DNA from: Lineus longissimus
Lineage: Eukaryota; Nemertea; Pilidiophora; Heteronemertea; Lineidae
Assembly (NCBI RefSeq): GCF_910592395.1
Contig: NC_088311.1
Coordinates: 20,030,501 to 20,094,500, forward strand
Direction of reading: 5' to 3'
Length of the DNA: 64,000 nt
Below are positions 46,601 to 58,752 of the stretch, one piece after another. The translations under genes and the position numbers were made by a program. The notes beneath the pieces were generated by a model that did not search any database, was not told the DNA's origin, and saw only the letters and a program-made list of their open reading frames with translations. The first letter of the stretch is position 1. Each line of letters begins with the position of its first letter.

Positions 46601-47290
46601 CATTTTGATGCTGATGATGATGGTTCATGAACCGACTCAATCAAAGTAGTCCTGATGCCAGTAACCACAGTTCATGAACTGAGTCTATCGAAGGAGTGCT
46701 GATGCTGATGATGATGGCTCATGAACAAAATCTATCAAAGGAGTGCTGATACTGATAATAATGGTTCATCAACTGACTCTATCAAAGTATATGCTGATTA
46801 TGATGGTTCATGAACAGACTCCATCAAAGTATATGCTGATTATGATGGTTCATGAACTGACTATCAAAGTACATGCTGATTATGATGGTTCATGAAAAGA
46901 CTCTATCAAAGTATATGCTGATTATGATGGTTCATGAACTGACTCTATCAAAGTATATGCTGATTATGATGGTTCATGAACTGAATCTATCAATGTATAT
47001 GCTGATTATGATGGTTCATGAACAGACGCTATCAAAGTATATGCTGATTATGATGGTTCATGAACTGAATCTATCAATGTATATGCTGATTATGATGGTT
47101 CATGAACAGACTCTATCAAAGTATATGCTGATTATGATGGTTCATGAAAAGACTCTATCAAAGTATATGCTGATTATGATGGTTCATGAAAAGACTCTAT
47201 CAAAGGAGAGCTTATGCTGATGATGACCATTCATGAAGTGACTCTATCAAAAGAGTTCTGATGCTGATGATGATTGCTCATTAACTGACG
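46600..47290. repeat. 42-bp minisatellite, about 16 copies
   Basis: Units of the form tatatgctgattatgatggt plus tcatgaactgactctatcaa and ag. Central copies (46800-47200) are near-identical and outer ones diverged. Because 42 is a multiple of three, a 115-codon frame repeating MLIMMVHE-x-TLSKY stays open, but it has no gene context. Confidence 0.93.
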
Positions 47291-47351
47291 CTATCACTTA
47301 CAGCATAGAATAAAATTGACATCTTAAATCCAACATGAATCTCACAATGAA

Positions 47352-49406
47352 AACAAGAGGCCCAAGGGCCTGGCGCTCAGCTGAGTTAATATCATTAATA
47401 TCTTCCCGGTGTTTAGTTCATTATGCATGAAAATGGCATGCTCCATGGTATTTGATATCCTTTTGCGTTCACTACGGTACCAATGTTTTTGGTTGACATA
47501 ATTATGCCACTGTTGGAACATTCTCATGGTTTATGGTATGCACCTGTTGATGGGCCATATGAATAAAAACTAGCATAAGCTTTTACTCCAGATTTTGAAG
47601 TAATTAGTATGCTTCAAAAATTGGAATAGTTTAGTTCTTGTGAAAGCAAAGGATTTTTAGAAATCAGTATTTGCTACCAAAACAAGTAAATGCTAGACTA
47701 CATATGAACGAAAATGTAGGATGAACCTTTTACTTGGTAGTATAAATGTATTTTCTTGGAACCATGTAGCCTTTAAAAGTCGAAGTGAATGGTTGGTTGT
47801 TCCTCTTTGCCGGACTGCATTCACATTTTGTTTGGTGGACATGTCATGCAAGAATTGGTCAAACCATACATCCATTTATGGAGAATCAGAGTGCATGGAT
47901 TCCGAGTCATTAAAAATGTCTAAAGAATTATTCTTGGGTCATGAAGGGAAACCTGCGTTGTTTAGTATGAAAGTGAAAAATATGACAGAGTTAAGAAAAT
48001 TATGTTTTATTGAACCATAGTAAGTTTTGATTGTCTGCTTGGCTCCTTGCCAGTTAAATAACATGTGACTATACACAAAATAGAAAACTTTGGTGGAAAT
48101 TGTAAATCATTTTTTTATCTATCAGGGGAAACAAGCTGATGATGATCAAGTAAATCATTCATGAGAAATCGTTTTGTTGCTGAAGCTTGCATGACGAAGT
48201 TAATGCTAAACCTTTTCTTGTGCTCTACTGCGCCACCGTAGTTTTCTATTTAGACCAGCGATGACGTCATTTCTGGTGATTCCCTACGCTAGTATGCAAT
48301 GTATTTTTTCAGCGCTGTCAGTTGCCGAAGAGAGTGCCGTAGCTCCCTCAATTTCCAATCAATTTTTATGGGAGTGACATTATTGTATTGCTTAGAATGT
48401 CTACTTTTTACTCATGAAAGAATCGTAGAACTAAAACTTAATAGGCGAACAGAATCATGCCGATTCACTGCACATACTGTGGGAATTCTCCACTTCAAAA
48501 TACATCGGCGATGTCATCGCGAATAACAGAGCATGCACTTCCGATATCGTTTTCACAGAAATGTGGCCAAATTTTCAAGAACTAATTTCTGAAAGTAGTC
48601 CCTGAAGACCTTACGACTACCACTGAAACGAACTGGTGATAATATCGCCTACCAGACTACCGTAGTACTAGCCCGTAGCCAGGTAGCGGGCCATCGTCAT
48701 CGAGCTGAGTGTCATTGAGTTCCAAGATTATTGCACATGGATCGAGTAAACAACATGCCGCCATTTTGTCTCCGCTTCGGTATTTCGTAGGCCGCTAAAA
48801 TGCACCTTCTCAATTAAAACCAACATAATAAGGCCTCACATCGTTGATTGAATTGGAACACCACACAAAACACAATAAAGTGGGGGTACAATCGATTACG
48901 AAGCTGAAGTGAACAGTGATTTATTCCTGGAGCTACTGCTGCTTTTTTGTTTAGCTGCCATGTTTTGAGAACTGGCAAATAGGAGACTTCATTGATGGCT
49001 GACGTCATCGGGCGGGAATTTGAATCAGCAGAAATAATTAAAAGGCAGGTAGCGCCCTCTCCTGTTAAAATTTTGAACTTTTTCTCAATAAAATAGTTTT
49101 TCAAGAATTTTATCTTAATATTAAAGCATATTTCGACTAATTCTGCTGCTCCTAGGCCGATATAGGCCAGTTTCCTTCATGCGCTCTCGCTCGCAGGAAG
49201 TAGGTCGAATGGCGACAAATTTTGTTTTGAAAGTAGAGTTTGACCAGAAGTATCCAGAAATGCAAAATTGAAGTCTCTAGGTCTTACGGTTACAAAATGT
49301 GCACCATGGGTTTAACGGACGGACGGACGGACGGACGGACGGACTGACAGACGGACGCCACTGAGCAGCTTGTTTAACAAGCTCAGCTGACTTTGTCAGC
49401 TGAGCT
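47352..49406 (+). mobile_element. microsatellite-tailed element related to the HINE-like family
   Basis: The 5' end reads aacaagaggcccaagggcct (GGCC palindrome) then gctcagctgag. The 3' end has (ACGG)n at about 49314-49361 followed by a hairpin built from agctcagctgac, ttt and gtcagctgagct. The internal fold-back starting near 47566 matches 11418-11515. The architecture equals that of the three ACG-tailed elements but with a different core (GCTCAGCTGA instead of GCTCACCTC). That both ends belong to one 2.05-kb insertion is inferred from the shared core. Frames inside it have no recognisable product. Confidence 0.55.
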
Positions 49407-49439
49407 AAAAAGGCATACCTAAACCATGATACAGAACAT

Positions 49440-50745
49440 TGGGACTTGACTCCTTTACCACAGAACTCAACTCCTCAACCATAGCACTCAACTCCTTAAC
49501 CGTAGTACTCAACTCCTGAACTATTGTTCTCAACACGTGCACATTTTATTCAAGAATCAAAAAGACAAATTCCCTCGAGCCACCACAAAAAAACCTGTTC
49601 ACAGCTGACTGAGCAGTCACAGTCTTCGATAATGATCTGCCCGGGCACTGCTGAACACCCGGAGTCATTTCATCGATTAGTTCAGCACGACAGCAGCAAC
49701 CTTCAAACAGTGACTCGATTGGGCATATTTTCCGATAATCCGAAAGCCGTGATGCCTGGGTCAATTAATCGAACGTTACACTGACATGACGATTCCGGCA
49801 TGTGTTCTTCGATGAGAAGGGTGCCTAACTGACAAGCTGACTTCCCTGTATCACCAATTGGACTTCAACATGATGAAACAAAACAATATGATAAGACAGA
49901 ACCATTGCCTGGGACAGATAGAGAAGAGTATTTTGACTGAACAGGCAGCAAACAACTCTCCACTCAAACAGGTAGCACAGAGTACTTCACTCAAACAGGT
50001 AGCACTGAGTACTCAACTCAACCAGGAAGCAACGAATATTTCCAGCGAATAGGCAGCGCACCCCCACCTCTACTCAGATAGGTAGCATCGAGTATTTCAA
50101 CCGAACAGGTAGTGCAACTAGAGTACTCTACTCAAAGAGGTAGAACAGAGAACTCCACCTAAACTGATAGCACAGAGTATTTCAACCGTACAGGTAGCAT
50201 CAAGCACACCACTAAAACAGGTAGCACAGAATTAAAACAGGCAGCACAGAGAGTTTCAATCCACAGGTAACACCAAGCTATTACTTAAACAGGTAGCACA
50301 GGATTACTTCACTCAAACAGGCAGCACAGAGAGTTTCAATCCATAGGTAATACCAAGCTATTACTTAAACAGGTAGCACAGGATTACTTCACTCAAACAG
50401 GCAGCACAGAGAGTTTCAATCCACAGGTAACACCAAGCTATTACTTAAACAGGTAGCACAGGATTACTTCACTCAAACAGGCAGCACAGAGAGTTTCAAT
50501 CCACAGGTAACACCAAGCTATTACTTAAACAGGTGGCACAGATTATTTCAACCAAACGAGTAACACCAACTGCTCCACCTAAACAGGTAGCACTAAGTGC
50601 TCCACTCAAACAGGTAGCACAGATTACTTCACTCAAACAGGCAGCACACAGTACTCCACTCAAATAGGTAGCACAGAGTAATCCACCAAACAACTCAAAC
50701 AGGTTGCACAGAGCCTTTCAGTGAAACAGGCAGGCTACAGTATTT
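49440..50745. repeat. complex tandem array of caggtagcacagagtact-type units with an 80-bp higher-order repeat
   Basis: Short units around caaacaggtagcacagagta, with variants, run over about 0.75 kb (49925-50745), preceded by a cruder actcaactcctnaacc repeat at 49445-49530. Within it, an 80-bp higher-order unit (ttacttaaacaggtagcaca start at 50281, 50361, 50441, 50521) is almost exact. Spacers are not unique, so this is a minisatellite and not a CRISPR array. Confidence 0.9.
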
Positions 50746-51059
50746 GCACTCTAAGCACCGAGTAAAATTACTTCCAACAGGTAGTCCTTCTGAGTCAATA
50801 ACTGCATCTCGCCATCACCAGCACGCATTCACTGACAGACTTCGGGTGGCACGAATGTCAATATTTACCAGCTGAATAGATCGACACAGCTGAGCCAATC
50901 ACCTGATGGGTGGAAGCAGTCTCACTTGCCTTCAATCACTTACACAGGTTAATGTCTCCCTGGAGAACGTGCTCCATCGCGGCTTATGCAGATTCAGCCT
51001 GTTGATGTCTTATGATCGTGAAAACAAAAACATGTCCGGCTAGGCAATGCTCAAGGGAT

Positions 51060-51200
51060 TTAATGGATGGATAACATAAACAGATGCGCATCAGAGATCT
51101 TACCTATGTACAAAGTTTTAGTCCCAGTGGTTACAAAACGTGTTGTGCTAACGGAGAACGAGGGATGCTCCTAACTGTAAGAGCTCACTAGGTGAGCCAA
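51060..51200 (+). mobile_element. 3' end fragment of a HINE-like element
   Basis: Contains caaagttttagtcccagtgg, ttacaaaacgtgttgtgcta and acggagaac, parallel to the segment before (ACG)n in the full elements. It ends in a small hairpin (gagctcac, tag, gtgagcc) followed by A-rich DNA. The microsatellite is reduced to almost nothing. Confidence 0.45.
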
Positions 51201-51209
51201 AATTTGACA

Positions 51210-53486
51210 TGTTCAAAGCGAATAACATTGGCGCTTCTACTGTCAGAAGAGAATGGAGATTATACTTCACCCAAAATCAAAGGCCAGCGACTAGGTATTT
51301 AGCCTGAGGAGGTCCAACTCGCATTCCAATTCAAGTCTAGGGTAGTCTAATTCCTGTATCAACACGATACACGACACGACAGAGAAATGATATCCGTCCA
51401 CGAATGGTCCAGTTTTGCAGACTAGCTGTGATACATGATCTGTTAATCTGGTAAAAACACACCAAAGTATGCACAGAAAATGGGGAATAAACAAGTCCCT
51501 TTTTTTGATCACATCAATATTTAACAATACAAACAGGTTCCAAATAGAGAGTATGTGGGAGATATCGTTGGCGTTTTCTATTGTACAACCGATCAAATTC
51601 AATAATACAAATGTAGCTAGTAGTATCGGAAAAATACGAATAACATACCCGATACAAAAGCATATTGTTTTTTTAACAAAAGAGTAAAGCTGTATATAAT
51701 ACTCCAGGAACAAAGATACACATGCACTGACATGTTAAAGGAACAAGTGCACCAATGTTAAACATGCTAAAGGGACAAAGTCAAATGCTTTATGACTTTT
51801 TAACTGTTATCTTTTGAATTTAAATTATCATTCACCTTTATCATGTTTATCATTTACACCAAACTTCTATAGATTTTTCACAAACAAGGTTTGTACGGGG
51901 CACGCTAGAAATATAAAATATATCTTAATTGTGCCGGCAAAGCATGATATGAGCGTGAAATTTTGCCTGTAGCGAAAGAGGATAACTGATCAACTATATA
52001 TGTACATGTAAAACAGGAAATCCTGAAAAAGAAAATAATTCATACATGTGGATTCGTAAAATCATACATCGCTACCCTATAGCTATGACAAACATACAAC
52101 ACATTTCATGGGTATCTGCTAAGAAGCACTGCACACCATAATCGGTAAATATTGGATGCAAGCGCTACTCACCCAACAGGCTAAAAACACTAACCCAATC
52201 ATACGATGTCACTCAAGAGTAGACATGGGACAGGACATACAAACACACAGAATCTGACATGCATATCTTTGTTTTATATCAAAGTTTCGGGAAACCAGTG
52301 ACTGACACCAAATTCCCTTTTACAATGTTAATAAACCAACATTTTATACTCGACCTGAAATATGAAATTACAAGGTGACAACATCTTGACTGGACAGATG
52401 ACAACGAGCAGGAAGGGGACAATTTAAACGAAAAAACCAAATAGCTCTCGATCAATAAGTTACCAAGTAATTTAATCTCCCTTCAAGCAAGGAATTTTGT
52501 TGCTTCGACCTGCAATAGTTATCACCGCGATGAACAATAAGTCACTGGGTTTGATATTGACCGCATTTTATAGTGATCACCAATTCTTGTTGCAGGTACT
52601 GGCAAGGACCACCGCAAACACATGAAACAAGAGATTTTTGTGGCTATGAATGCAGGTCAAAACAACAAAAAACACTTGTTTGCGGGATGCACCCATACAC
52701 TGCTGCAGGAGTGTGGTTTGCCCTTGGGACAACTTCATAAATTTACCAAAATGAGAATTTCACTGCAATGCAAAACCACTACTGCAAAATACTGATGACA
52801 AATTTACCAGACATGACAGACATGATAGGGCTAAATAGAACAAAGAATGGAAGTAGTCACTCCTGAAAATAAAATTCAGCATTCATTGGCTCACCCTCGC
52901 ATTATGCCAAACTTGTGCATTTCATACAAAAAACGCTTCAGTACTTGAGTAAGAAGTGTCCCCCATCCACCCTACCCGAGCCTCTCCTTAGGACGGAACA
53001 ATGGTCCTGCCGAAGTATGAGAACCAGCAGCCTCAAGTTCAGTGAGCAGAGTCTCACCGAGTATAGCTGGAAATAGGCTACCACATGGTAAGTCAGCGAT
53101 TAATACATAGTGTAAAAATCAAAGTTTCGGTGCTTGATTCGGTTATAAGGTGATTGGAACAAGATGCTTGGAGTTGTGCATATTCATAGAAACTATTTTT
53201 CAACATTTATCAAAATAATTGAGACATTTGATGTGTGTGAGAAAGTAGGGGTGTAAAAAGATGAAAAATTCAATCCTTGTCATCCCACCGCTCTCATGGT
53301 AGAATCAACAACAACCTCTCCCAGGGTTATTTCCCACCTCGCCGAGTCCCCGAATAGGCGTAAAACACATTAAGGAAAGAAGAGAATCACTTGAAGGGCC
53401 ATAGTTTTGTGGGGTTGGAAAGATGGTGTTTGATGGTTTGATAAAATGATATCAAGCATGAGTGAAAAGTGTAAGAAGCATATGAA
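51210..53486. other. MPDZ-like upstream intron, unfeatured stretch
   Basis: About 2.3 kb, AT-rich near 51700-52060. Apart from the dispersed repeat at 52560-52735 nothing was recognised. The 140-codon minus frame at 51291-51713 is hydrophobic and AT-driven, without splice context or known motif. Confidence 0.4.
52560..52735. repeat. dispersed repeat, CAAGAGATTTTTGTTGCA family, copy 4
   Basis: Contains aattcttgttgcaggtactg, accaccgcaaacacatg, gaaacaagagatttttgtgg and aacacttgtttgcgggatgc. It shares its left half with 16030-16200 and the inverted aacacttgtttg with 42675-42790. Confidence 0.5.
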
Positions 53487-54513
53487 ATGAAATGGCCAGG
53501 GCCATTGTGCTCACCTCATGTGGAGGAAAGATGGATAAAGAGCATGGTATTGTGTCATGTAGTGTTAGGTTTGATGTAGGTCCAAGCAATTACAATTTCC
53601 CCAAAATGGCCAATTTACAGTACATTCGACCTCTTGTGACCTTGAAAAGTAGGTCAAATCAAAGAAGACCCGGGTGACACATTGAATGGTTGTTAGAATT
53701 AGATGTACCTATGATATAAAATTGGTGCCAATCGGGCAAGTCATTACAAGGAATAATGGCATTTTGAAGAATTTAGGATTTGGCCCCCTCCCTGGAGGCC
53801 AAACGGCAAATCAGATCGCACCAAACTTCGGTACCTAAGATCACCTGACCAAGGGGTACATGTGTACTTAATTTGTGATCAATAGTCATTGCAGTTAAGA
53901 AACGTGCCATAGTTACGGCCTGACAGCGAATTTACGCCATTTGACCTCTGTGACCTTGACAAGAAGGTCAAATTAAAAACCTGTGTGACATATACTGTAT
54001 GGTGGTTAGATGTACCCATGATATCAAATTGGTGGCAATCGGGCAAGAAGTTAAGGAATAATCACATTTTTAAGGTTTTTGGATTTTGCCCCCTGGTGGT
54101 CAAGTGGTGAATCATATTGGACCAAACTTCGGTCCCTGAGATCACCTGACTAAGGGGTAAATGTGTACCAAATTTGGTATCAATAGTCATTGCAGTTTAG
54201 AAACGTGCCATCGTTACATCCTAACGGCCAATTTACACCATTTGACCTCTGTGACCTTGAAAAGGAGGTCAAATCAAAAACCCGGAGGATATATAATGCA
54301 CCTTTGCTAGAAGTACCTACCATATTTTTTTCAAAATTTCCCGACTACTATTAAGGGAGATAGTGCATATTTTCACTTTTAACGTTTGGCCCCCTGGTGG
54401 CCAAACCATGAAACGAATCGGACCGAAACTTGGTCTCCAAGGTGTCATTACATAAGGGTACATGTGTACCAAGTTTCAACTCAATAGCTCTAACAGTTAC
54501 GAAACGGACGACG

Positions 54514-54560
<47 letters not shown>

Positions 54561-54610
54561 ACGACGGACGCCACGGTATGGGATAAGCTCACCTCTGCTA
54601 AGAGGTGAGC
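53487..54610 (+). mobile_element. microsatellite-tailed non-autonomous element (HINE-like), copy C
   Basis: Same family and orientation as 11669-12880 and 17427-18608, in the upstream intron. The (ACG)n run is short (about 14 clean units), and a dozen bases (tgccctgctaac) present just before it in A and B are missing. The last base of the hairpin (gaggtgagc, then A-run) is also lost. Otherwise almost identical by eye. Confidence 0.75.
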
Positions 54611-55060
54611 AAAAAAAGAGAAAATGAAAATGCACTACTAAAATGTAAAGTCATTGAGGCTTTGATAGAGTAAGTCAGAATGAAGCTTTCATTTCAAAAT
54701 TAGAGTTAAACACAAGAGCCTGATAAGGCACTTTACAATATAGATATATCAGAAAAATATAAAACCTCAAGGTTCGGGAAAGATTTTTAGAAGATTAAGT
54801 TTACAAGGTACACTGATTGGTTGTTGAATCCAATAATGACATACTTTAACAATACTTTTTTATATATTTCTAATGATAAGGTTTGGGGCAGCACAGTTGG
54901 CTGGGTAGGGGAGTATACCGAATCCTGAGGGTAGCTGGGGCAAAATTGGCCTACGACGCCAGCTCTACCAGAAACCTAATGACAGCACCAAAATTCAAAC
55001 TGAATGTATCATAGTTTTGTACATTTTGAAGGCAAATTTTTAATCCAGAAATTAGTCATG

Positions 55061-55128
55061 CAATTTCTGCCAAAAAAGGATTTGCAATTCATTTTAATGA
55101 GTTGCAAATCCTTTTTTGGCAGAAATTG
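55061..55128. repeat. perfect 27-bp inverted repeat with a 14-bp loop
   Basis: Left arm 55061-55087 (caatttctgccaaaaaagga, then tttgcaa) and right arm 55102-55128 are exact inverted complements around ttcattttaatgag. The RNA would form an uninterrupted 27-bp stem on either strand. It may be a young fold-back insertion or a small-RNA precursor; a perfect stem is less typical of an animal pre-miRNA. Confidence 0.85.
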
Positions 55129-55663
55129 TTCAATGCACCTATTTTTTGTGACACCCTTTATCAGGAACTTAACAGCGCAATTTCTATTTTTTTCGGACAG
55201 GAAGTGATCGTGGCAAGAAGACAGAGCGTGACTGAAGAATTCACCACCACTTTTTTGCTTGGATGATCAATGCATCTTATTTCGTCAATCAAAACGAGGT
55301 TGAGGACCTTTTTGGGCAAAGTGGCAGTGAATTGTCCAGTCATTCCAAAGATAGATTGGGGATTGTGGTGTGGTGTAGAGGTTGGTCGGCTGGGCATTCC
55401 ATGCAAGAAACCAAGAGGGTAATCATTAGAGAAACTTTCAAGAATTTAACTATTGTCAGGAAGTAACACTGGGCAATGAGCTTCAACACGATGACTTGAA
55501 TTCCATTTTTTTGAAAAACAGAATATGGCACATGTAACACCAGTTATTTTAAATCTTTTACACTTAAAATTTGTGACCCACTATTAACGGTCCTCCTAAC
55601 AGCCCCTGATTATCAGAATATCACTTTTGGGAGACAAAAACTTCCTAAAAGCAAAGCTAAATG

Positions 55664-55797
55664 TAAGGTGGGTGGTACAATTACATCTCTGGAACAATTA
55701 CAAGCCCCTGTGTGCATTAAGTTGCGTACTGCCAGCTACTTCCTATACTGTTGGGGCTATAACTGTAACAAAACTATAATTGTACCACTTTACCTTA
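55664..55797. repeat. MITE-like element, GGTACARTTATAG family, copy 3
   Basis: Begins taaggtgggtggtacaatta and ends ataattgtaccactttacct followed by ta. The interior shares cctgtgtgcattaagttgcg and tactgttggggctata with copy 1. The terminal inverted repeat is about 24 bp with a few mismatches. Confidence 0.65.
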
Positions 55798-58716
55798 AGG
55801 CCTAAACCTAACCAACAACCGTTTCCCTTTCCAAAGCAAAACACTGCCAACAATTGAAAAGTAGCATCAAAATTGTTGCACTTTTTAAAAAACACCCTGT
55901 ATAGATGGTGCATGATGGGAGTGACTTAGAGAGAGAGAGACTAGAGGAGAGTAACAAATCGTAAAATGATCATAGATAGCTGAAATATGCGAAGTGAAGG
56001 GTAAAGTCGATAAAAAATAAACGAATACCACATACAAATCATGAAATCATACTGCAAAGTTTGCTTACCGATAATATTTCGGATAAATCCTGTACGCAAA
56101 TAATGGCAAATTGGAAACGTTAGAAAAAGAAAATGCTGCATGGATATTATGTAATGAATGGAAGGAGAGGATGCGATAAGGTGACAGTTTTCCAACTTGC
56201 TGCGGCATACAGGAAAATTCGATGACTTGCCACATTGCTGAGGGAACTATGTTCATTCCTGATAGAGTATACAGTAGCAAGTAGACTACTTTTCTCAGTT
56301 TGGAAGTGGACTGACCCTGGCTCATGAACATACATTTCCACAGCTATATGGCGTGCCATATTTATTGAGGTCTGACACAGCAAGTTGGAAAGCCTACTCA
56401 CCAAAGTGATAGTTGAAATTGAAATGAATGAATGCACGAAACGTGTTATGTAATGTACATGTATGCAAATCTTTTAAATTCTCGCAATGTTGTGAATGTA
56501 AATTTGTAATTTGTAATTTGTAACATTGAGTAACCTCAAGCACTCCACAAAAGAGTGATTTCTGTTGCTGCGAAGACAACATGACAATTGGTTGCAAATT
56601 AGTTAATTGCTGGCTACTTTCCAAACGCAATTGTTATGTTGCCATGGTTACGTTGCAGGTCACAGGAATAGAAAGTGCTCGTTTGAGGAGCGCTAATAAA
56701 AGGTCTACTGGTACAACGTATTCATGACTCTGTTTTAACTCTTCTTAGGACGAAATGGAATGGAATATAGGGAATCCATCTAATCAAGAATACATAAAGA
56801 TTAGTCTTCAATAGTTCTTGATGTATATATATGAGGTGTGTAAGAAAAATCAAATAAGAAATGTATGCAGATACGGACTGTGTATATAATGATTGCATGA
56901 AGATGTATTGTCTTATTTGTGTGCGAGTCTGAATATCAAAGTTTGAAACTAAAGCCAATATAATATTGAACAAAAATATTGACCTAAATAGGCATTTGCC
57001 TTCACGGTGGTCTATCAATTGAGTGATTCATAGAAAACTACAATTTTTTGTTGACTTTCTCTTGTGTACTCTCTCTTACATAAGAAACATGTTTTGTAAT
57101 GTTTTATCAAAAAATGGTCTCAAGTCAATGTCCAAATGAAATAAAGATATTTGAAGCAAAATGGTCAATAAACCGACTATTGATGACCATGCATCCAAAA
57201 AAGACAGAGAAGGGCACCACTGATACATGAGTTTTATCACACATACGATTGCCATAATGTTAGTCACTACAGGGACGATTAACAAAAACTGGGACAAAAA
57301 ACTAGTCCGGACCATGCAAAACCAAGAACAGTAATTAAATATCTAAAGTCAAAATCACAGTTGGACAGATTTTCAATAGCCATAAGCCATCCCAATCAAC
57401 TCGCAAACACATCACTATCACTTGAGATACTGTACTGATCAGAACTAACTTCACCTATACATGTATCACTTGAGACAATGCAGCTTTCAGCAGTTTCGAG
57501 GAATTGCACCGAAGTCTCGAATCATGCAATTTAAATCAATTTTCTATCATTAACAGTTTTTAAGATGCCGTTGAAAATCACGATTCTGTCAGAAAAGGAA
57601 GCAATGAACATTATGAATGCTTCTAAAAAATAAAGCTACATTTGAATGAACTAGACTATAAAGTCTTGCATTTTTGTCAATTTACATGAAGCTGGTATTT
57701 GGACAAACTTGGTTATTAGTTGTTTATTTCTCATAGTTACTCGGTAATAACAATTATGGATTAAACCTATACTTGGTAATAAGCATATGTGCAAAGGTCC
57801 CGACTGTGACATACATACCTTTGCGGAAGCTGTGCACAACTTTTCTGACAGTATTATTACCATATGTTACACAGAACATGCGAAACCTTCGCAGTGATTT
57901 ATGCCCGCAACTGGTGTAGGCCTATAAGTTGCGCACAGCTTACGCGGCACCATAGCATAGCCTACCAGGAACGGAGGGTATGTCAATGTTGACTGGGACT
58001 AAATGCTGTCTCTAAAATTTAATAAACAGAGTTTCTAAGACCCCCTATCAGATCAAACTGGCCAAGATCTACTGGTTGATTTATCAATGTTTTTATCTTG
58101 ATTAGATGCCTGGAGCCAAAGGTATAATACTTGTCTGCGAATCGATCTCTCAGGATGTGACCAGCCAGATGGACGAAGACTACAATCTATCAAATGCACT
58201 GTTTTACAATTCATATGTATCAGTTTACTGCAAGTCTGTTTGTATAAAATTTACCAAGTCAAACACTGAATGCATTGCACCAGGCTGCAGGCCAATGAAT
58301 CAACTGGTCCAAGGCAACCTGTGCCATGCATACCAAGTGTGCTTTGTTAAGGCCTCTCTCGATTATTGAGTGAAAAGGAACAATATTGATTATAGTCTGT
58401 TCAAGGCCTATGACATCATTACTCATTGTATCTACTTGTACCAAGTTAATAGAAATAAACATTACCACTGAACAGTCCCCGGATATATCAATTTGATAAA
58501 ATCTACCTGATAAGAAACTTCCCTTTAAAGATGATGAAAAAGTGTCCAGTAAATTTCGACACTTCATATTTTTCTGGTCCACAGAAAGATGATGGACAGA
58601 AAGAAAGTGTTCGCTCAGACTAGAGGTGACCCCTGAGCAGGGGCCGATGTATGTGTACCTTGACCACTGCCTTAGCTATTACAAGCCACAGGGAGCCTGG
58701 ATGACAAAATACTCAC
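55798..58716. other. MPDZ-like upstream intron, unfeatured stretch
   Basis: About 2.9 kb with a short (ga)n run near 55931. No exon, array or transposon end was recognised. Several hydrophobic minus frames of 70-98 codons (55941-57018) are AT-driven and lack splice or domain support. Confidence 0.4.
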
Positions 58717-58752
58717 CTTTCAGGAACATCAGGAACCCGGCCATCCGTCCTG
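58717..58752 (-). CDS. possible upstream microexon of the MPDZ-like gene
   Basis: A good acceptor (gctcttgtgctgcag) and a strong donor (GAAAG|gtgagt) flank 36 nt that, read to fit the next exon, encode RTDGRVPDVPE. It ends in phase 2, which is the phase required by the exon at 36158-36594 (completing AG+T as Ser). There is no domain and the segment is short, so chance is quite possible. The intron would be 22 kb. Confidence 0.25.

Noticed and set aside
47721-48020. 99-codon plus-strand frame inside the 2-kb repeat element
   Set aside because: No motif of a transposase, Rep or host protein and no second copy to show conservation.
50215-50540. Regular 80-bp repeats that might suggest a CRISPR array
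   Set aside because: The spacers are themselves repeats, there are no cas genes, and the DNA is animal; it is a minisatellite.
51291-51713. 140-codon hydrophobic minus frame
   Set aside because: AT-driven composition, no splice sites in a suitable phase and no similarity to the PDZ gene or a known family.
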